A stretch of DNA of 64,000 nt from Marsupella aquatica (taxonomy: Eukaryota > Marchantiophyta). How positions within the stretch are numbered: position 1 is the first letter of the stretch; each line of letters begins with the position of its first letter. Shown in pieces: positions 1-11,400 of the stretch. The translations under genes and the position numbers were made by a program. The notes under the pieces are model-generated. The model was not told the origin of the DNA and did no database searches. It saw only the letters and a list, made by a program, of their open reading frames with translations. The DNA lies in the NCBI GenBank assembly GCA_973895155.1, contig OZ316893.1, forward strand, positions 23,064,001 through 23,128,000, given 5' to 3'.

Positions 1-382
1 ACACCACAAAGAAAAAGGAACTGGTACTACTCTGACTTTTACACCACAAAGACAAAGGAACTGGTACGACTTTGACTACCTTTGGGAGAAAATAGTCAGG
101 ACTACATAGTGCTCCTGAATAATGGCATGACATCTTGACGTCGAATAATGGCATGACATCTTGACGTCTCTCAGGGGAACATCATCAAGTCGTCAAATTA
201 CCAAGGAAACCTGTTTGGGAATGTAATTGAAACTGGCGGCTTGGGAATGTAATTGAAACTGGCTGCAAATGGTGAGGAGACCATTTACAGGTCACATTTC
301 TGCGAAAAGTGTGGGAATGTAATTGAAACTGGCTGCAAATGGTGAGGAGACCGTTTACAGGTCACATTTCTGTGAAAAGTGC
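1..382. repeat. Cluster of short tandem duplications
   Basis: Three local duplications follow one another. A unit of about 40 bp beginning acaccacaaag occurs at 1 and 41. A 26-bp unit containing ggcatgacatcttgacgtc is repeated back to back at 117-142 and 143-168. A unit beginning gggaatgtaattgaaactgg starts at 217, 243 and 313; the last two copies are 70 bp apart and nearly identical over their length. No coding sequence is apparent. The pattern is typical of replication slippage in non-genic DNA. Confidence 0.8.
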
Positions 383-683
383 AGATAAGTTTATCTGAGA
401 CAATTTAAATGAGCAAGTCCATCCAAGCTTTGCCAGTCCATCTTAGCTTCATAGACAAAGTGGAGGTCCATGAGGGATTCATTTACTCAAAAGAAGGGGC
501 AAATGGAAACCCCAAAACCCTAGATAATAAATTAATAAAGACCTACTTACCAGTCCACATCTAGCCTACTAACTAAGTGCAAGTGGAACATGGATGTATG
601 GGGCAAGGGTCTTGTAAGGCACAGTAACTAGTACCCACTGCTAGATCATCAATAATAGATTGCTAGGGCTTGAACACACAATT

Positions 684-755
684 AACATCACCAAAATTTG
701 CTGACAGAAATGAGGCGCTTGAACAACAACATCACCAAAATTTGCTGACAGAAAT
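684..755. repeat. Two-copy direct repeat, period 44 bp
   Basis: The string catcaccaaaatttgctgac, followed by agaaat, occurs at about 686 and 730. It is a recent local duplication with no visible function. Confidence 0.8.
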
Positions 756-784
756 TGGGCGTCAAAACAGATAGTGGTGATCTT

Positions 785-982
785 GAGTTACCCGTCCCTG
801 TGCCTGTCAAAAGAGCCCATCAAAGTGATGATAAAAGCTCCAAAATTATCCATAGTGAGAGGGGGGTAAACTATGACGTTAGGCTTCTGTGACATATTTC
901 TTCTCTTTTGCCTTGCAGCTTGCATAGCTGCTGCCCCTGTCTGTGATGCTGCTATCTTGATGATGTACACATAGGGTTGCTC
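785..982 (-). other. Possible orphan exon, unrecognised
   Basis: On the minus strand an open frame of about 65 codons follows an acceptor-like ctcag (near 983) and runs to a possible donor, GGgtaactc, near 785. The translation is mixed and protein-like, including the stretch MSQKPNVIVYPPLTMDNFG. I do not recognise the family and cannot find a neighbouring exon that continues it. It may be a decayed gene fragment or chance. Confidence 0.15.
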
Positions 983-3900
983 TGAGGTCTAAGAATCTAT
1001 CAAAAAATTTAGCCAGCTTGATTCGAAGTGGTCATTGTATAATTTATAAAGAATTTGAGACGGCAGACGAATAGACAGACTAGACGTCCCGCAAATTAAA
1101 GTGTCTTGTGTAAAGAATTTCAAAAGCTCGAGCTGCCCCAAACAAAATAATTGACGCTGATTAGTTCTGAAACGAGAAACGCTGTTCAGGTTGAATTTGA
1201 ATCAATCGTTCTCTAGTATTGGAATGCAACATTTCAACGGAATCCCAATCGAATCATCTCCACCATTTCTAAGTCGAGATAGACAATGGGAACTATTTGG
1301 ACAGGTAGTCAAATCTCTAGGCTGTTCACATTCAAGCCGCTGCTACTTAAGTAGTGCCTTAGTCGGTGCCTCTGCCCGCCCTTCTGCATTTTGTTGAGAG
1401 AGTGATTTCTTCTCCTATGTCCGTCGCACTATTTGGTAGGGGCATGAATTTGAGTGGAACGTGGTTTGATGAGTCTAGAGCCATCTCTGTCCATACATGT
1501 CCACTGTTTGAATGCACAGTAGATCATGATGTAAGAAGCACACTTTGCTCCAATCTTACTATCCTTTCCAACCCACAATGGCTTTGTATAGAACCGTGTT
1601 TTACTCCATATTGTGTACGCCTGGGAACTCTTCCTAAGTAGAAGAATAATCATCAGTCTAGTACCTGTGTTCAGAGTCTTTACATTGGGATCTATGATCC
1701 GGGATCTGATCGAAGTAAATTTGAGGTACCTCGTTATTTTGGCTGAAATGTCTACAGCATCCTGTGTCTAGAGTCTACGCACTGGGGGGTCTGATCGGAG
1801 TAAATTGCAGTTATTGATTTGGCTGAAATGTCTACAGCATCAGTTTTAGCGTCTCGGGATTATGATTCAAGCATTGACGGGCACTTGATGGAATTCGTCA
1901 GCCTGTGTATTTTTCTTTCCTGACAAATTTCTTGACGTTGTGGCAGCAGAGTGAATGGAGATTGGGGCAGTAAGAAGTTCATTGCATCTGACATGAAACA
2001 TGACGTTTGACAGTAGGAGACCCTCACGAGGACTCAAACTGTAAGAACACATTCTCATCAGTCAAACTGACTAGCTTCAGTCATTTCAGAGCTGCCGAGA
2101 TCTGGGAGCTGTGGACGAACACAGGAGAGGGCCGAAGCGAGGACCTAACGAGGCAGCACATCAGAAACTATCTCACGGACAGCCTTCATAGTTGCGATGG
2201 CTGGAGTTAGGAGACCCATAATACTTCTGTTAACAATGCGATCATTAGTACTGTATACATTTTTCGTTGTCACCTGCCATTACCAACAGATGGAAAGAAT
2301 TCGAAGAGGTCACATCAGATATTGGATGAGAACACTAATTCCGTTTATCGTAGCTGGGCTATGCTGGTTGTCCCGGCAGTGGGCCGCCAGAAGATAAAGC
2401 TTTCCGTGGGAGACTAGTGAACGCAGGCCTACAAAAATAACAGTCCGACCCAGGCCAGTTGACATGAACTACAGGCTTATGTTGTGGGAGAATAGATTAT
2501 AAACAGAAAGCGAGATGATGGAACAGTTGTTAAGGACAGACAATGTTCATTTCGTCGATGACTGAGAGAGAGAAGATCAGAGACTCTGTTACATGTTTCG
2601 TAATTCTCGCGAGGGCTCCTTGTTCTGCTCTTGTCCTCCTGTCCTGCTTAGCTTTTGCTGTATGAGTGGATTCCTTCATGTCTTCTCTACTGCACTGTGA
2701 ATCAACGCAATGGAACGCGCAATGAAGGTGTAGTACATGTAGTGCTAGCCATATTCTATTGAAGACCACATAATACAAAAATTGATCCTTTTGTGCCCCT
2801 TGTGCCCCTTGTGCCCCAAATTGGTGAACTCGTTGGTGTGCTTGGAACTTCCAAAAATCCTGACTTTAGCTTGATACTCCTACCTTTTGTTTCATCGAGT
2901 AGTTGTTTCCATCCAAGCACGTTAGGACACTTTCCTGGTTCTTTTCTTCCAAAATTCTATGATATCTCAGTTGTGAGGCTCCGGAAATAGACACTTTAGT
3001 TTGAAGACTCCGTCCTGATTACTTCATCAAATAATTCTTTCAATCCAGGCGAACATCTAAGATCACTGATGTGAAAAAAGAAGTCCAAGGATAAGGTCAA
3101 ACCGAGAATAAGGGAACCAAAATAAGTAATCCTGGTGCTTAAGACGAGGCGTTTGCAACCATGGTGTAAGGAAAAGACGACTCCCACCTCATGGTATTCG
3201 GTCAGTCTTCTCAAAACAAAACAAAACAAAACAAAACAAAACAAAACAAAGTGAACCAGAACCCAAGGTCTGCCATCCGGATTTCAGAAAAGCACACAGA
3301 TTTCTCTTGCCTGCACAAGCTCAACTGGCAGGAGCAATGAATGTGAGGAAAGAAATAAACGTGAACAAACATCTGAACCACTTACAGTGTCTCAGACCCT
3401 GCATTTAGAATCCCCGTCGAGAACATTACACGAATGAGAGCCATTAGTGGAAGAAATAGCAGATTGAACAAGGCACGTCAAGGACCGACCTGACTCTGTC
3501 CAACATGATTCTAAGACACGGATTCAGAAGCAACAGAGGAACAACGGACAGCAAAGACATTGTCCACATGTTTGTACTGTGCCCTTGCAAAATATTTCGA
3601 ATACAAATGCAGAAGTCCACAGGCAACTCACTATTTTCCCCCGGGTTTTGGCATGAAAGAAATAATTATTTGACGGAGCAGATTTGCCAAGCGTTATACA
3701 CCCAAAGTCTCAATACCTGGCATCTTGGAGCCTTAAGAAATTACCATTGCTAACACAGAAAGGAATTAATCTGTAATCGAAGTCAAGAAACATCGCTTCC
3801 CCAACTACAAGCATGAATGCAGGATACCACGGTCATTAATCTGACTTGAAAGGGCCACAACGTAAGATATCGCCAGTATCGTGACAGTACTTAACTTTTA

Positions 3901-4364
3901 TGTCATACATTCAAAAGGCAGGGTATAATCAGACCAGTCCAAGGGTCTTCTTTACTCACTGTAAGGACTCAAAATGGATTATCACATTCTTAGGCCATCC
4001 CATACGATTCCTAATCTTTGCTAATCAGTTTTCTACCTTGGACGTTCAGTGAACAACACACGATTGCATGGGGTCTGTCTAGGAAAAGAGGATCACCCGT
4101 TCGATAAAGCAATATCTGAAGCTCCTCGAATCATGCTCGCAGGTTTTGAATGCTCCTAAGTCAACATTTACATCTAAAACAACAAGAACACCTGATCACG
4201 AATAATGAAACTGCTCACCTGCAATTGCCGTTTGCCTTTGACCTCTCCTGCATGCAGGAGTGCGTTTTCCTACTGATTGCACCTCAGACCCGCAAAATCA
4301 CTTTGCCAGGGCTATGACTACCAATATTTGGCTGAAATCTTTGATCTCTCATCCAAAAATCCAG
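983..4364. other. Intergenic, no gene supported
   Basis: Open frames here are short, overlap on both strands and lack family signatures. The stretch holds a 9-bp unit (ttgtgcccc) repeated three times near 2791-2817 and a pentanucleotide microsatellite at 3213. The end nearest 4364 is probably the VPS29 3' untranslated region. Confidence 0.6.
3213..3251. repeat. Microsatellite (AAAAC)n
   Basis: About seven to eight consecutive copies of aaaac are visible. Simple sequence repeat. Confidence 0.95.
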
Positions 4365-5680
4365 TTAGCTTACTTGAGGCTTTTTGAAATCGATTTTATC
4401 TACCTTCACTTCACCATCCACAAGTTCATAAACATAGACCACAACCCGTAAGCCGTCAATGTCCATAAGTACAAAGCTTGGGTTCACGTCATAAGTGATG
4501 CTACTGTAGGCACCAGTTGCAGACCCTGGATTGATAATAACCCCACCTTCATGCTTGTAAGCCTTAAACTGATGGGTGTGCCCTGTGATAAGAATGTCCA
4601 CATCCAGTTGTCGCTGTAACATTGCCAATGAATCTAAGTCACCCCATGGAACCACCTGCACAAGTGACAAGACAAACTCCAGGTCAACATTCACCATCCC
4701 GACTGTTCTGAATAACGTTCCCTCCTTCATTCCAGCCATGAAATCTCGATTCAACCACAATAAGACGATGTGAATCCCAGAAATTAATCTGACCCTCACA
4801 GAAATTAAGTACTAAAATTGAAGCCACAAAAATCAAAGTACTCAGAGTTAAGCAAGGGATGGGAGGTCAAACACACAAAAGGGTGCTGCCATAGGCTTTA
4901 GAAACCATTCAGTCCCTCATTCACTAGAGGCCCAGCCAAAAAGTCAGACCGGAGGTACTACAGCGCGGAGGGATCTATACAACAACATAGCCCAAACCCT
5001 AAAGCCAAAGATCAGCTGTTTAGCGGTCGTAAAAACCCTCGTACCTCAGTTCTCCTGGGAACTGCACGCCTCTGCTCTACTAATTCTAGACGTCCGGTAG
5101 CCGGCAACTCTAAGGAGAGCAGTTGAGAGATTAGGGAAAACCCACCTGGTGGCCATGGCAAATTCCGAGCTTGAAAGCACCGATGGTGAGCAATTTCGTC
5201 TCTGGGTAACGCGCATCATCGTCATACTCTCCTCGAGTGACGTGCACATCCGCACACAGACTCTTCAAATAATCATGCACTTCCTGCACACCTCCCCTCT
5301 TTACTTGATTAGGAAAGAAAACAATTCATACCAGCGATATAAACCTCCCAGGCACGCATGTATCCATCAGCATGAACATGAGCTGCTAGAAAAGCTTCCG
5401 TCCTAACAAGTTCAAGTGGCAAATAATCCAACTGAAATGCGGAACAGCACATGAACCCCAACGCGCAGAGAAGCGCGAAACAGTCCTCTCACAGAATTCG
5501 GAGACCACAAACAAGAAAAAGGGGACCGAATCTAGGAGAGGAACGAACCTTGATGCAAAGATTGCCGGGGCTGAGAATGTGCTGAATTTTGCCGGGAACA
5601 AGCATGGACTTGAATTTCACAGGCAAATCGGCAGCTCTGTGAGGAATGTGCATATCACCCATCGCCAGTACCAGCACCAT
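4365..5680 (-). CDS. VPS29: VPS29, retromer core subunit
   Basis: Three coding exons: 5680-5549, 5283-5146 and 4655-4365, 186 codons plus a TAA stop. All four splice sites are GT/AG and every junction is in phase 0. The product has the metallophosphoesterase-like fold of VPS29: an N-terminal [15 protein letters not shown], a central [15 protein letters not shown] segment, ICHGHQ at the end of exon 2 and ITGHTHQF near the start of exon 3. The family length is close to 190 residues, so the protein is complete. VPS29 binds VPS35 in the retromer cargo-recognition complex on endosomes and recycles vacuolar sorting receptors; the plant and animal proteins are regarded as scaffolds rather than phosphatases. 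Exon 3 ends CAAGTAAGC, so the stop overlaps a donor-like sequence and an extra 3' exon is formally possible, but the length argues against it. Confidence 0.96.
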
Positions 5681-6254
5681 TGCGTCTGCTTCTTCTGCTG
5701 CAACCTCTCAAGTTAAACTTGTCACCACCACCCACACTAAAAACCCTAAATTCTCTTTCCAACACTCTCCCTCTCTATCGCGCGCTCGTTCTTATTTCTT
5801 CTCAGATTATCTGATTCTGCTGGGCCGGACCTCCGAAGGTATTGAAGAGAAGAAATTGAGCCCACCACCCTGCTCCTGCATCTACATCGATCTACTGTAC
5901 CTACCCAGCTGATAATCGATCTATCTGCACTGCCAGTGGACTAGCTTTTCGTTTGCTCAAATTCAGAACCCAGAGCAGCACCACCAGGAGCTTCCGTTAC
6001 ACTCTGCCTCGAATCTGTCTTTGCGATCTTTCCCCAGATTCTTCTTGGAAGAACTTCCCCAATGTCCTCCTCCTTCCACCTCTGTTTTCTGATGTGGGCT
6101 CCTCTTGTGTTTCTCTTCCTTTGCGTTGTTTGTGCAGCACTTTGCCTCCAGTTTCTTCCACTTATTAATGCCGTTTTGTAACTTTCATGGTATTAAAGGA
6201 GACAGCTTTTTAATACACTGTCGCCCAAACTAACCCAATTTGATTTACTAACCT

Positions 6255-6306
6255 GAACCCCATTTTGTATATGGGTTAGTGAACCCCATTTTGTATATGG
6301 GTTAGT
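6255..6306. repeat. Perfect 26-bp tandem duplication
   Basis: The unit gaaccccattttgtatatgg plus gttagt is repeated exactly twice, at 6255-6280 and 6281-6306. Confidence 0.9.
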
Positions 6307-6405
6307 ATTGCCTCAATAAACATAATTCAACTCTGTTACTCATTGGCAGAGGGCCTCCTATTGTCATGTGGCAAGGCACCGTTTGCTGCGGATTAACTTG
6401 TTGAT

Positions 6406-6410
6406 CTCCC
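6406..6410 (+). repeat. Target-site duplication, left copy (CTCCC)
   Basis: CTCCC lies directly before the 5' LTR. The identical CTCCC follows the 3' LTR at 13267-13271. A 5-bp duplication is the normal footprint of copia integrase. Confidence 0.93.
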
Positions 6411-6754
6411 TGTTAGATATTGCTCTAGTCTTGTGACTCTTGTACTAACCACAGTTAGGCTAACTCGGGTTAGGACCTAGCTAAGGTTAGCGGTAGTGCT
6501 GTTGTGCATATAGCCAGGGCTGATGCCAGACCCTGGTGGAACTTAGGCTCATTGTTACGGAGCTAGTTGAGAGATAGGGAGAGCTTGTGCTGTGGATGCT
6601 TGGTATGGCCGGTCGGCCTAGAGTGCAGTAAAGCTCTTGTGTGTTCCCGTGGACGTAGCCTCATGTGGAGGTGAACCACGTATCTCTCTGTGTCGACTCT
6701 TGTGCGTTGGATGGTTCATGGGCTTGCCGTTGCGAATGTCATCTATGCTCAACA
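6411..6754 (+). repeat. 5' LTR of copia element
   Basis: 344 bp, beginning TGTTAGATAT and ending CTCAACA, with the canonical TG...CA termini. It is collinear with 12923-13266, with three substitutions and no indels seen. The transcription promoter should lie here but I could not place a clear TATA box. Confidence 0.97.
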
Positions 6755-6756
6755 AG

Positions 6757-6768
6757 TGGTATCAGAGC
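6757..6768 (+). other. Primer binding site for initiator tRNA-Met
   Basis: TGGTATCAGAGC lies two bases after the 5' LTR. It is complementary to the 3' end of plant initiator tRNA-Met, the usual minus-strand primer for copia elements. Confidence 0.95.
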
Positions 6769-8458
6769 ATGCCTGGGAGGTGACGAGGTTTTTTCGTGAC
6801 AGGTTTTTCCAGCGTTCATTGTCGGTGGCACATTCGGAGTTTCGTCGCATGAAACTCAAATGTGTGTGACTGAGCGGATAGGTTAGTGAGAGGGCTTTCT
6901 AACGGTGGTTAGAACTCGCTGATCGGTATCCGTGGTGCGGAGGAATTGAAGTTTGCGTCGTTCAGGTTTTATTCGTGTTCGACGGGTTTTCGGGGGAGTG
7001 ACAAGAGTTCGCGTTTTTTCAACGGTGTGAGTTGTGCGGTGTTCGGGAGATCACACATTATAGCTCAAGTGGAAGATTGAAGCGAGCTGGTCGTTTCGGT
7101 AGCTGGATTGCTGCCGAGTTGTTACTGAGTGCGTCGTGACGAGTGAAGGAGGCGTTCAGGTTTTTTCACAAGCTATGGAGCTTGTTCACATCTGAACCGG
7201 GTTTCTCCTCGTGACGTCCGACTCGGTGGAAGAAACGCGAAGTGCTACAACTCAATGGTTTGATCGCGGCGAGGCGGTCGTTTTGAGCCCGGGATTGGCA
7301 CTTGACACGAAGTGAAGGCGACGCGGCGGGAATTGTTTTTTAGTGCTGGAGTTGGAGACTGTGCCAGTGAAACTTCAAAACTTTTCCCGTCGGCGGCGTT
7401 CACTTTTCTTGTGAGGAACAGCGGCAATTAAAGTGAGTAATTTCCTTTTAATTTTCGGGGGAGTTTTTTTACTTTTAAGGGGGTTTTAGGGGTTAACTTG
7501 TGTGTATACACACGAGGTGTATACACACCTCGAGCATGCCCCCGTATACACCCACTGCGTACCCGATTGTTCCCCCCCTCCGCTTACCGTTAAATTAGGC
7601 GCAGCGGCGCCTGACGCAGCGCCGGCCGGCGCTATAAGCGCGACCGAGCGCTCCCCGTCCCGCCCTCGCCCTTTGCCCTAGTCCCTCCGACTAACCCCTG
7701 CCACCGTGCGACCCCCGACTGCCGCTACCCCCGCGGCGCCCTCCCTTCCGGCTTGCGCCCTGCCGGTACCAGCCGCGAATCCGCCTCCCTCCCTCCCGCG
7801 AATTGCCTTAGTACATCGGGGGCCGTCTCGCCTGTATTCGCCCGGGCATACTCTGGCCACTCTCGCGAATACCTGTACCTTGCCTGGCCCGCCTCGCGTA
7901 TGCGCGACGCGGATGCGCGTTTTTGAACATATTTGTGCTTAAGGGGCGTTAGCACCCCTTTTAAGGCCATTTTCTTGTCATTTTGTTGCCGGCTCTTCTA
8001 TTGGCTACCCCGGGCCCTGTGACCCTCCGTTTTAATCGCTCCAACAGGGGGAACGGCCCCCTGTGAGACCTGCTGGACTGTGCGGGAATATTCCCAAAAA
8101 ATAGAGAGCTATTTTTCGGCCGTCCGACAAAGATTCCGTCCGCCGAACGGTAACTTTTTTGGTTCTTTTTCGGTGAGGACGTTGCCACTGCAGTTAGCAA
8201 CGCGGCGCACCGATCACATCGCAATTCTGACGACGGGTTATACTGGGTATTTTGGTTATTCTCCGAGGTGGTCAAAACGGGGGAGTTTCCCAAGGTTTTA
8301 CCCACCCCGACCGAAATTTGAATAACTTTTCCGTCGAATTTCGATTTTGATTTCGGATTTCAGTATTGGACTCCTAGCTTCGTGGGCTACGCGGCGGTGT
8401 TGAGTTTTGAGTTTTATGAGAAGTTTCAAAAAAAGACGTTTTTTCGTGATTGTTTCAT
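6769..8458 (+). other. Long untranslated leader of the copia element
   Basis: About 1.7 kb separates the primer site from the gag ATG, a long leader for a copia element. The middle part (about 7560-7950) is much richer in G+C and CpG than the flanks. A pair of palindromes built on GTGTATACAC sits at 7500-7532. Open frames on both strands (for example 7706-7942 plus and 7725-7970 minus) look like by-products of high GC and have no recognisable domain. Packaging or dimerisation signals would be expected here, but none is proven. Confidence 0.7.
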
Positions 8459-11400
8459 ATGAGTGACTCGGAGGATACTGGAAGAATTGGCGTCGGTGGA
8501 GCTTCAGGATCGCGACGGTCAGACGGAGAGTCTGAGGAGGAGCTGCTACCATTTGAGGAGGAACAAGTAACACCGGTACGATCACTGGTGCGGCAAGTAG
8601 TGGAGGAAGCTGTACTACTACCAGAGTTGTCGGTAGTTGGAAAGAAGAGACAGATGGTTAGATTTGGAGGAGTGAAGTTTGAGGTGGAGAAGTACGATGG
8701 TCGTACTGATTACTTGCTGTGGGAGAAGCAAGTGAAGGGTGTTCTACGGGCCATGGGCTTAGCTCATCTGCTTTCATCGTGAGAGCAGTATAATGGAGAG
8801 GAAGAGATTTCAGTGAGGCAATGGAGACAGGAGCAGGTGATTGTTGTCAATGCAGTGATGCTATATCTCAAGCCGCACATCATCAAGCAGCTGAATGATT
8901 ATGCGGATTGCGCGTCACTGTTCAAGGCTCTAAGAGAGAAGTACTACCGGGAAGATGCGTCAGACCGGCTGTACAAGAAGTCTCTCTTGATGAGCCTCAG
9001 GCTCAAGGAAGGGAGCAAGATGCAGGATCACCTGGATGAGTTTGACAGTCTAGCGGTTGATCTGTCAAACTTGGGAAAAGGAGTTGAAGATGAGGATAAG
9101 GCCTTGCTTCTGCTAAGCTCCTTACCGCCGTCATATCAGGGCTTGAAACAGGTGCTCTTGTATAGAGATCTGAAGTCCATTTCGTATAATGAGGTGGTGA
9201 GCTCTTTACTGTCTGATGATGCTCAGAAGAAGCTGGGTCAATCACAGACAGCATCTTCTTCTGGCACTGCGCTGAATGTGAACCGTGGGAGAGCAACACA
9301 GCGCACGAATGGACAGAACAGGTTTAGATCTACATCACGGGGGAGATCTAAATCCAGAGGGAAATCGCAAGAGAGGAAGCCTCTTGCATGTTGGAATTGT
9401 GGCAAGCCAGGCCACATGAAAAGGGATTGTCGAGTAAAGAACCCTACTGCATCTGCTAACGCGGCATCGAGCTCGCATGAGGTAGATTTACTCGATGATG
9501 ATGACATATTGTGATGTCAAGGTTATGCTCTCAACGTAGTGTCAAATCCAGGGAGTGATGACTGGATTCTAGATAGTGCATGTACTTTTCACATTTGCTC
9601 TAGGAGAGATTTTTTCAGTTCTTACACGGATTCCAACGGGTCAGTGTTGATGGGAAATGGAATCCCATGTCAAGTTGTTGGACTTGGATCTGTAAGATTT
9701 CAGATGTTTGACGGTGCTGTGAGAACGGTGAGGAATGTGAGATATATTTCCAGCATGATGAAAAATCTCATTTCACTTGGAGTTTTAGAAGCAAATGGCC
9801 ATCAGTGGAGTTCTGCTAATGGTGTCCTTCAGGTTTCAACTGGTACTAAAGTTGTATTGAAGGGAAAGAGACATAGCAATCTATACATTTTGGAGGGCAG
9901 TGTAGTTTGTGATGAAGCCAATGTAACCTTATCTCATGAGGAGACGGCCCGAATGTGGCACTTCCGTTTGGGCCACATGAGTGAAAAAGGTTTGGTTATT
10001 CTTCAGAAGAAAAGATTACTTTCTAATTTGCAGTCTTGTAAGTTGGAATTTTGTGAGCACTGTGTGCTTGGGAAGCAGCACAGGAAACCCTTCGGAGTTG
10101 GAACTCACACCAGCAAGGAGGTACTTGAGTATGTACATAGTGATGTGTGGGGTCCAGCCCCTACTCCCTCACATTCTGGACGGTTATACTATGTCACGTT
10201 CATAGACGATTACTCAAGGTATGTGTGGATCTACTTTCTACATAGTAAGTCTGATGTTTTTGCCACTTTTAAGGAGTGGAAAGCCCAAGTTGAGAATCAG
10301 ACTGGTAACAAGGTGAGATATCTTCGATCGGATAACGGCGGTGAATACAGTTCCGGGGAATTTGGAACGTATTGTAAGGAGCAGGGGATTACCCGCCATC
10401 TCACAACAAGTTATACTCCTCAGTAGAATGGTGTTTCTGAGAGACTCAACCGAACACTGTTGGACCGCTCGAGGAGTATGTTGAGTCAATCATGCTTACC
10501 ACATGAGTTTTGGGCTGAAGCTGTTAACACTGCAGCTTATTTGGTAAATTTTTCTCCATCCAGTTCTATTGGATTCAAGACGCCATATGAAATGAGGTAC
10601 GGGCGTCCAGCAGATTATTCACATCTGAGGATTTTTGGATGTGATGCTTATGTGCTTACACCTTCCCAGCTTCGATCCAAGCTGGAGTCCAAGTCGAAGA
10701 AGTGCATTTTCTTTGGCTATCAGAAAGGTGTGAAGGGTTATAGGTTATGGGATCCAGTAACCTGTAAACTAATTGTCAGTAGAGATGTGTCCTTTAATGA
10801 GTCCAGATCATCAAAGGAGGGGGAGAGTTCTCATGACTAATCTCCCATCCCGGAGCCGGTTGAGGGGGAGATTAGTCATGATGCAGTTCATGACAGGAGA
10901 GATGGAGAAGCTCCGGGCTTGGAGCTGGTTCCTGTGATGGAACAAGAGGAGCAAATTGTTGCTAGGGTACCTCAAATTCAACCAGCAACAGCAGCAGATC
11001 AGCCTGAGTCATCTACTAGAAGAACTTCCAGTCGTTCTACTAGAGCTCCTACCAGGTATGGTCAATGGGCAGACTCATCTAAGCTAGATGATATTGACAT
11101 TGCACCTGATGATGATGACATGGCTTTGATCTTGGAAGAAGGAGAGCCTTCTTCGTATAGTGAGGCTTGTGCTTCAGAGCAAAAGCATGAGTGGAATGCA
11201 GCAATGCAGAGGGAGTTGCAATCTTTGAGTGACAACAAGACATGGGAGCTGGTGGAGCTTCCAAGAGGTCAGCAAGTGGTGGACAGCAAGTGGATTTACA
11301 AGTTGAAGGACAGTCCTTCAGAGGGTGGAGATAAGATCTACAAGGCAAGGCTTGTTGCCAAGGGGTTCACTCAGGAGAAAGGAGTGGACTACAATGAGGT

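Larger units (their letters stand above)
5681..6410. other. VPS29 upstream region
   Basis: This holds the VPS29 5' flank, rich in pyrimidine tracts on the plus strand, then AT-rich DNA up to the retrotransposon. Short plus-strand frames at 5646-5912 and 5953-6168 show no family signature. The last 200 bp contain one arm of an inverted repeat whose partner lies beyond the retrotransposon. Confidence 0.5.

Noticed and set aside
2007-2397. Two overlapping plus-strand frames, one with hydrophobic segments
   Set aside because: No recognised family, no splice support, and the hydrophobic runs can arise by chance in AT-rich DNA.
7706-8305. Extra open frames in the copia leader on both strands
   Set aside because: They coincide with the GC-rich island, overlap one another and show no envelope, gag or host domain.
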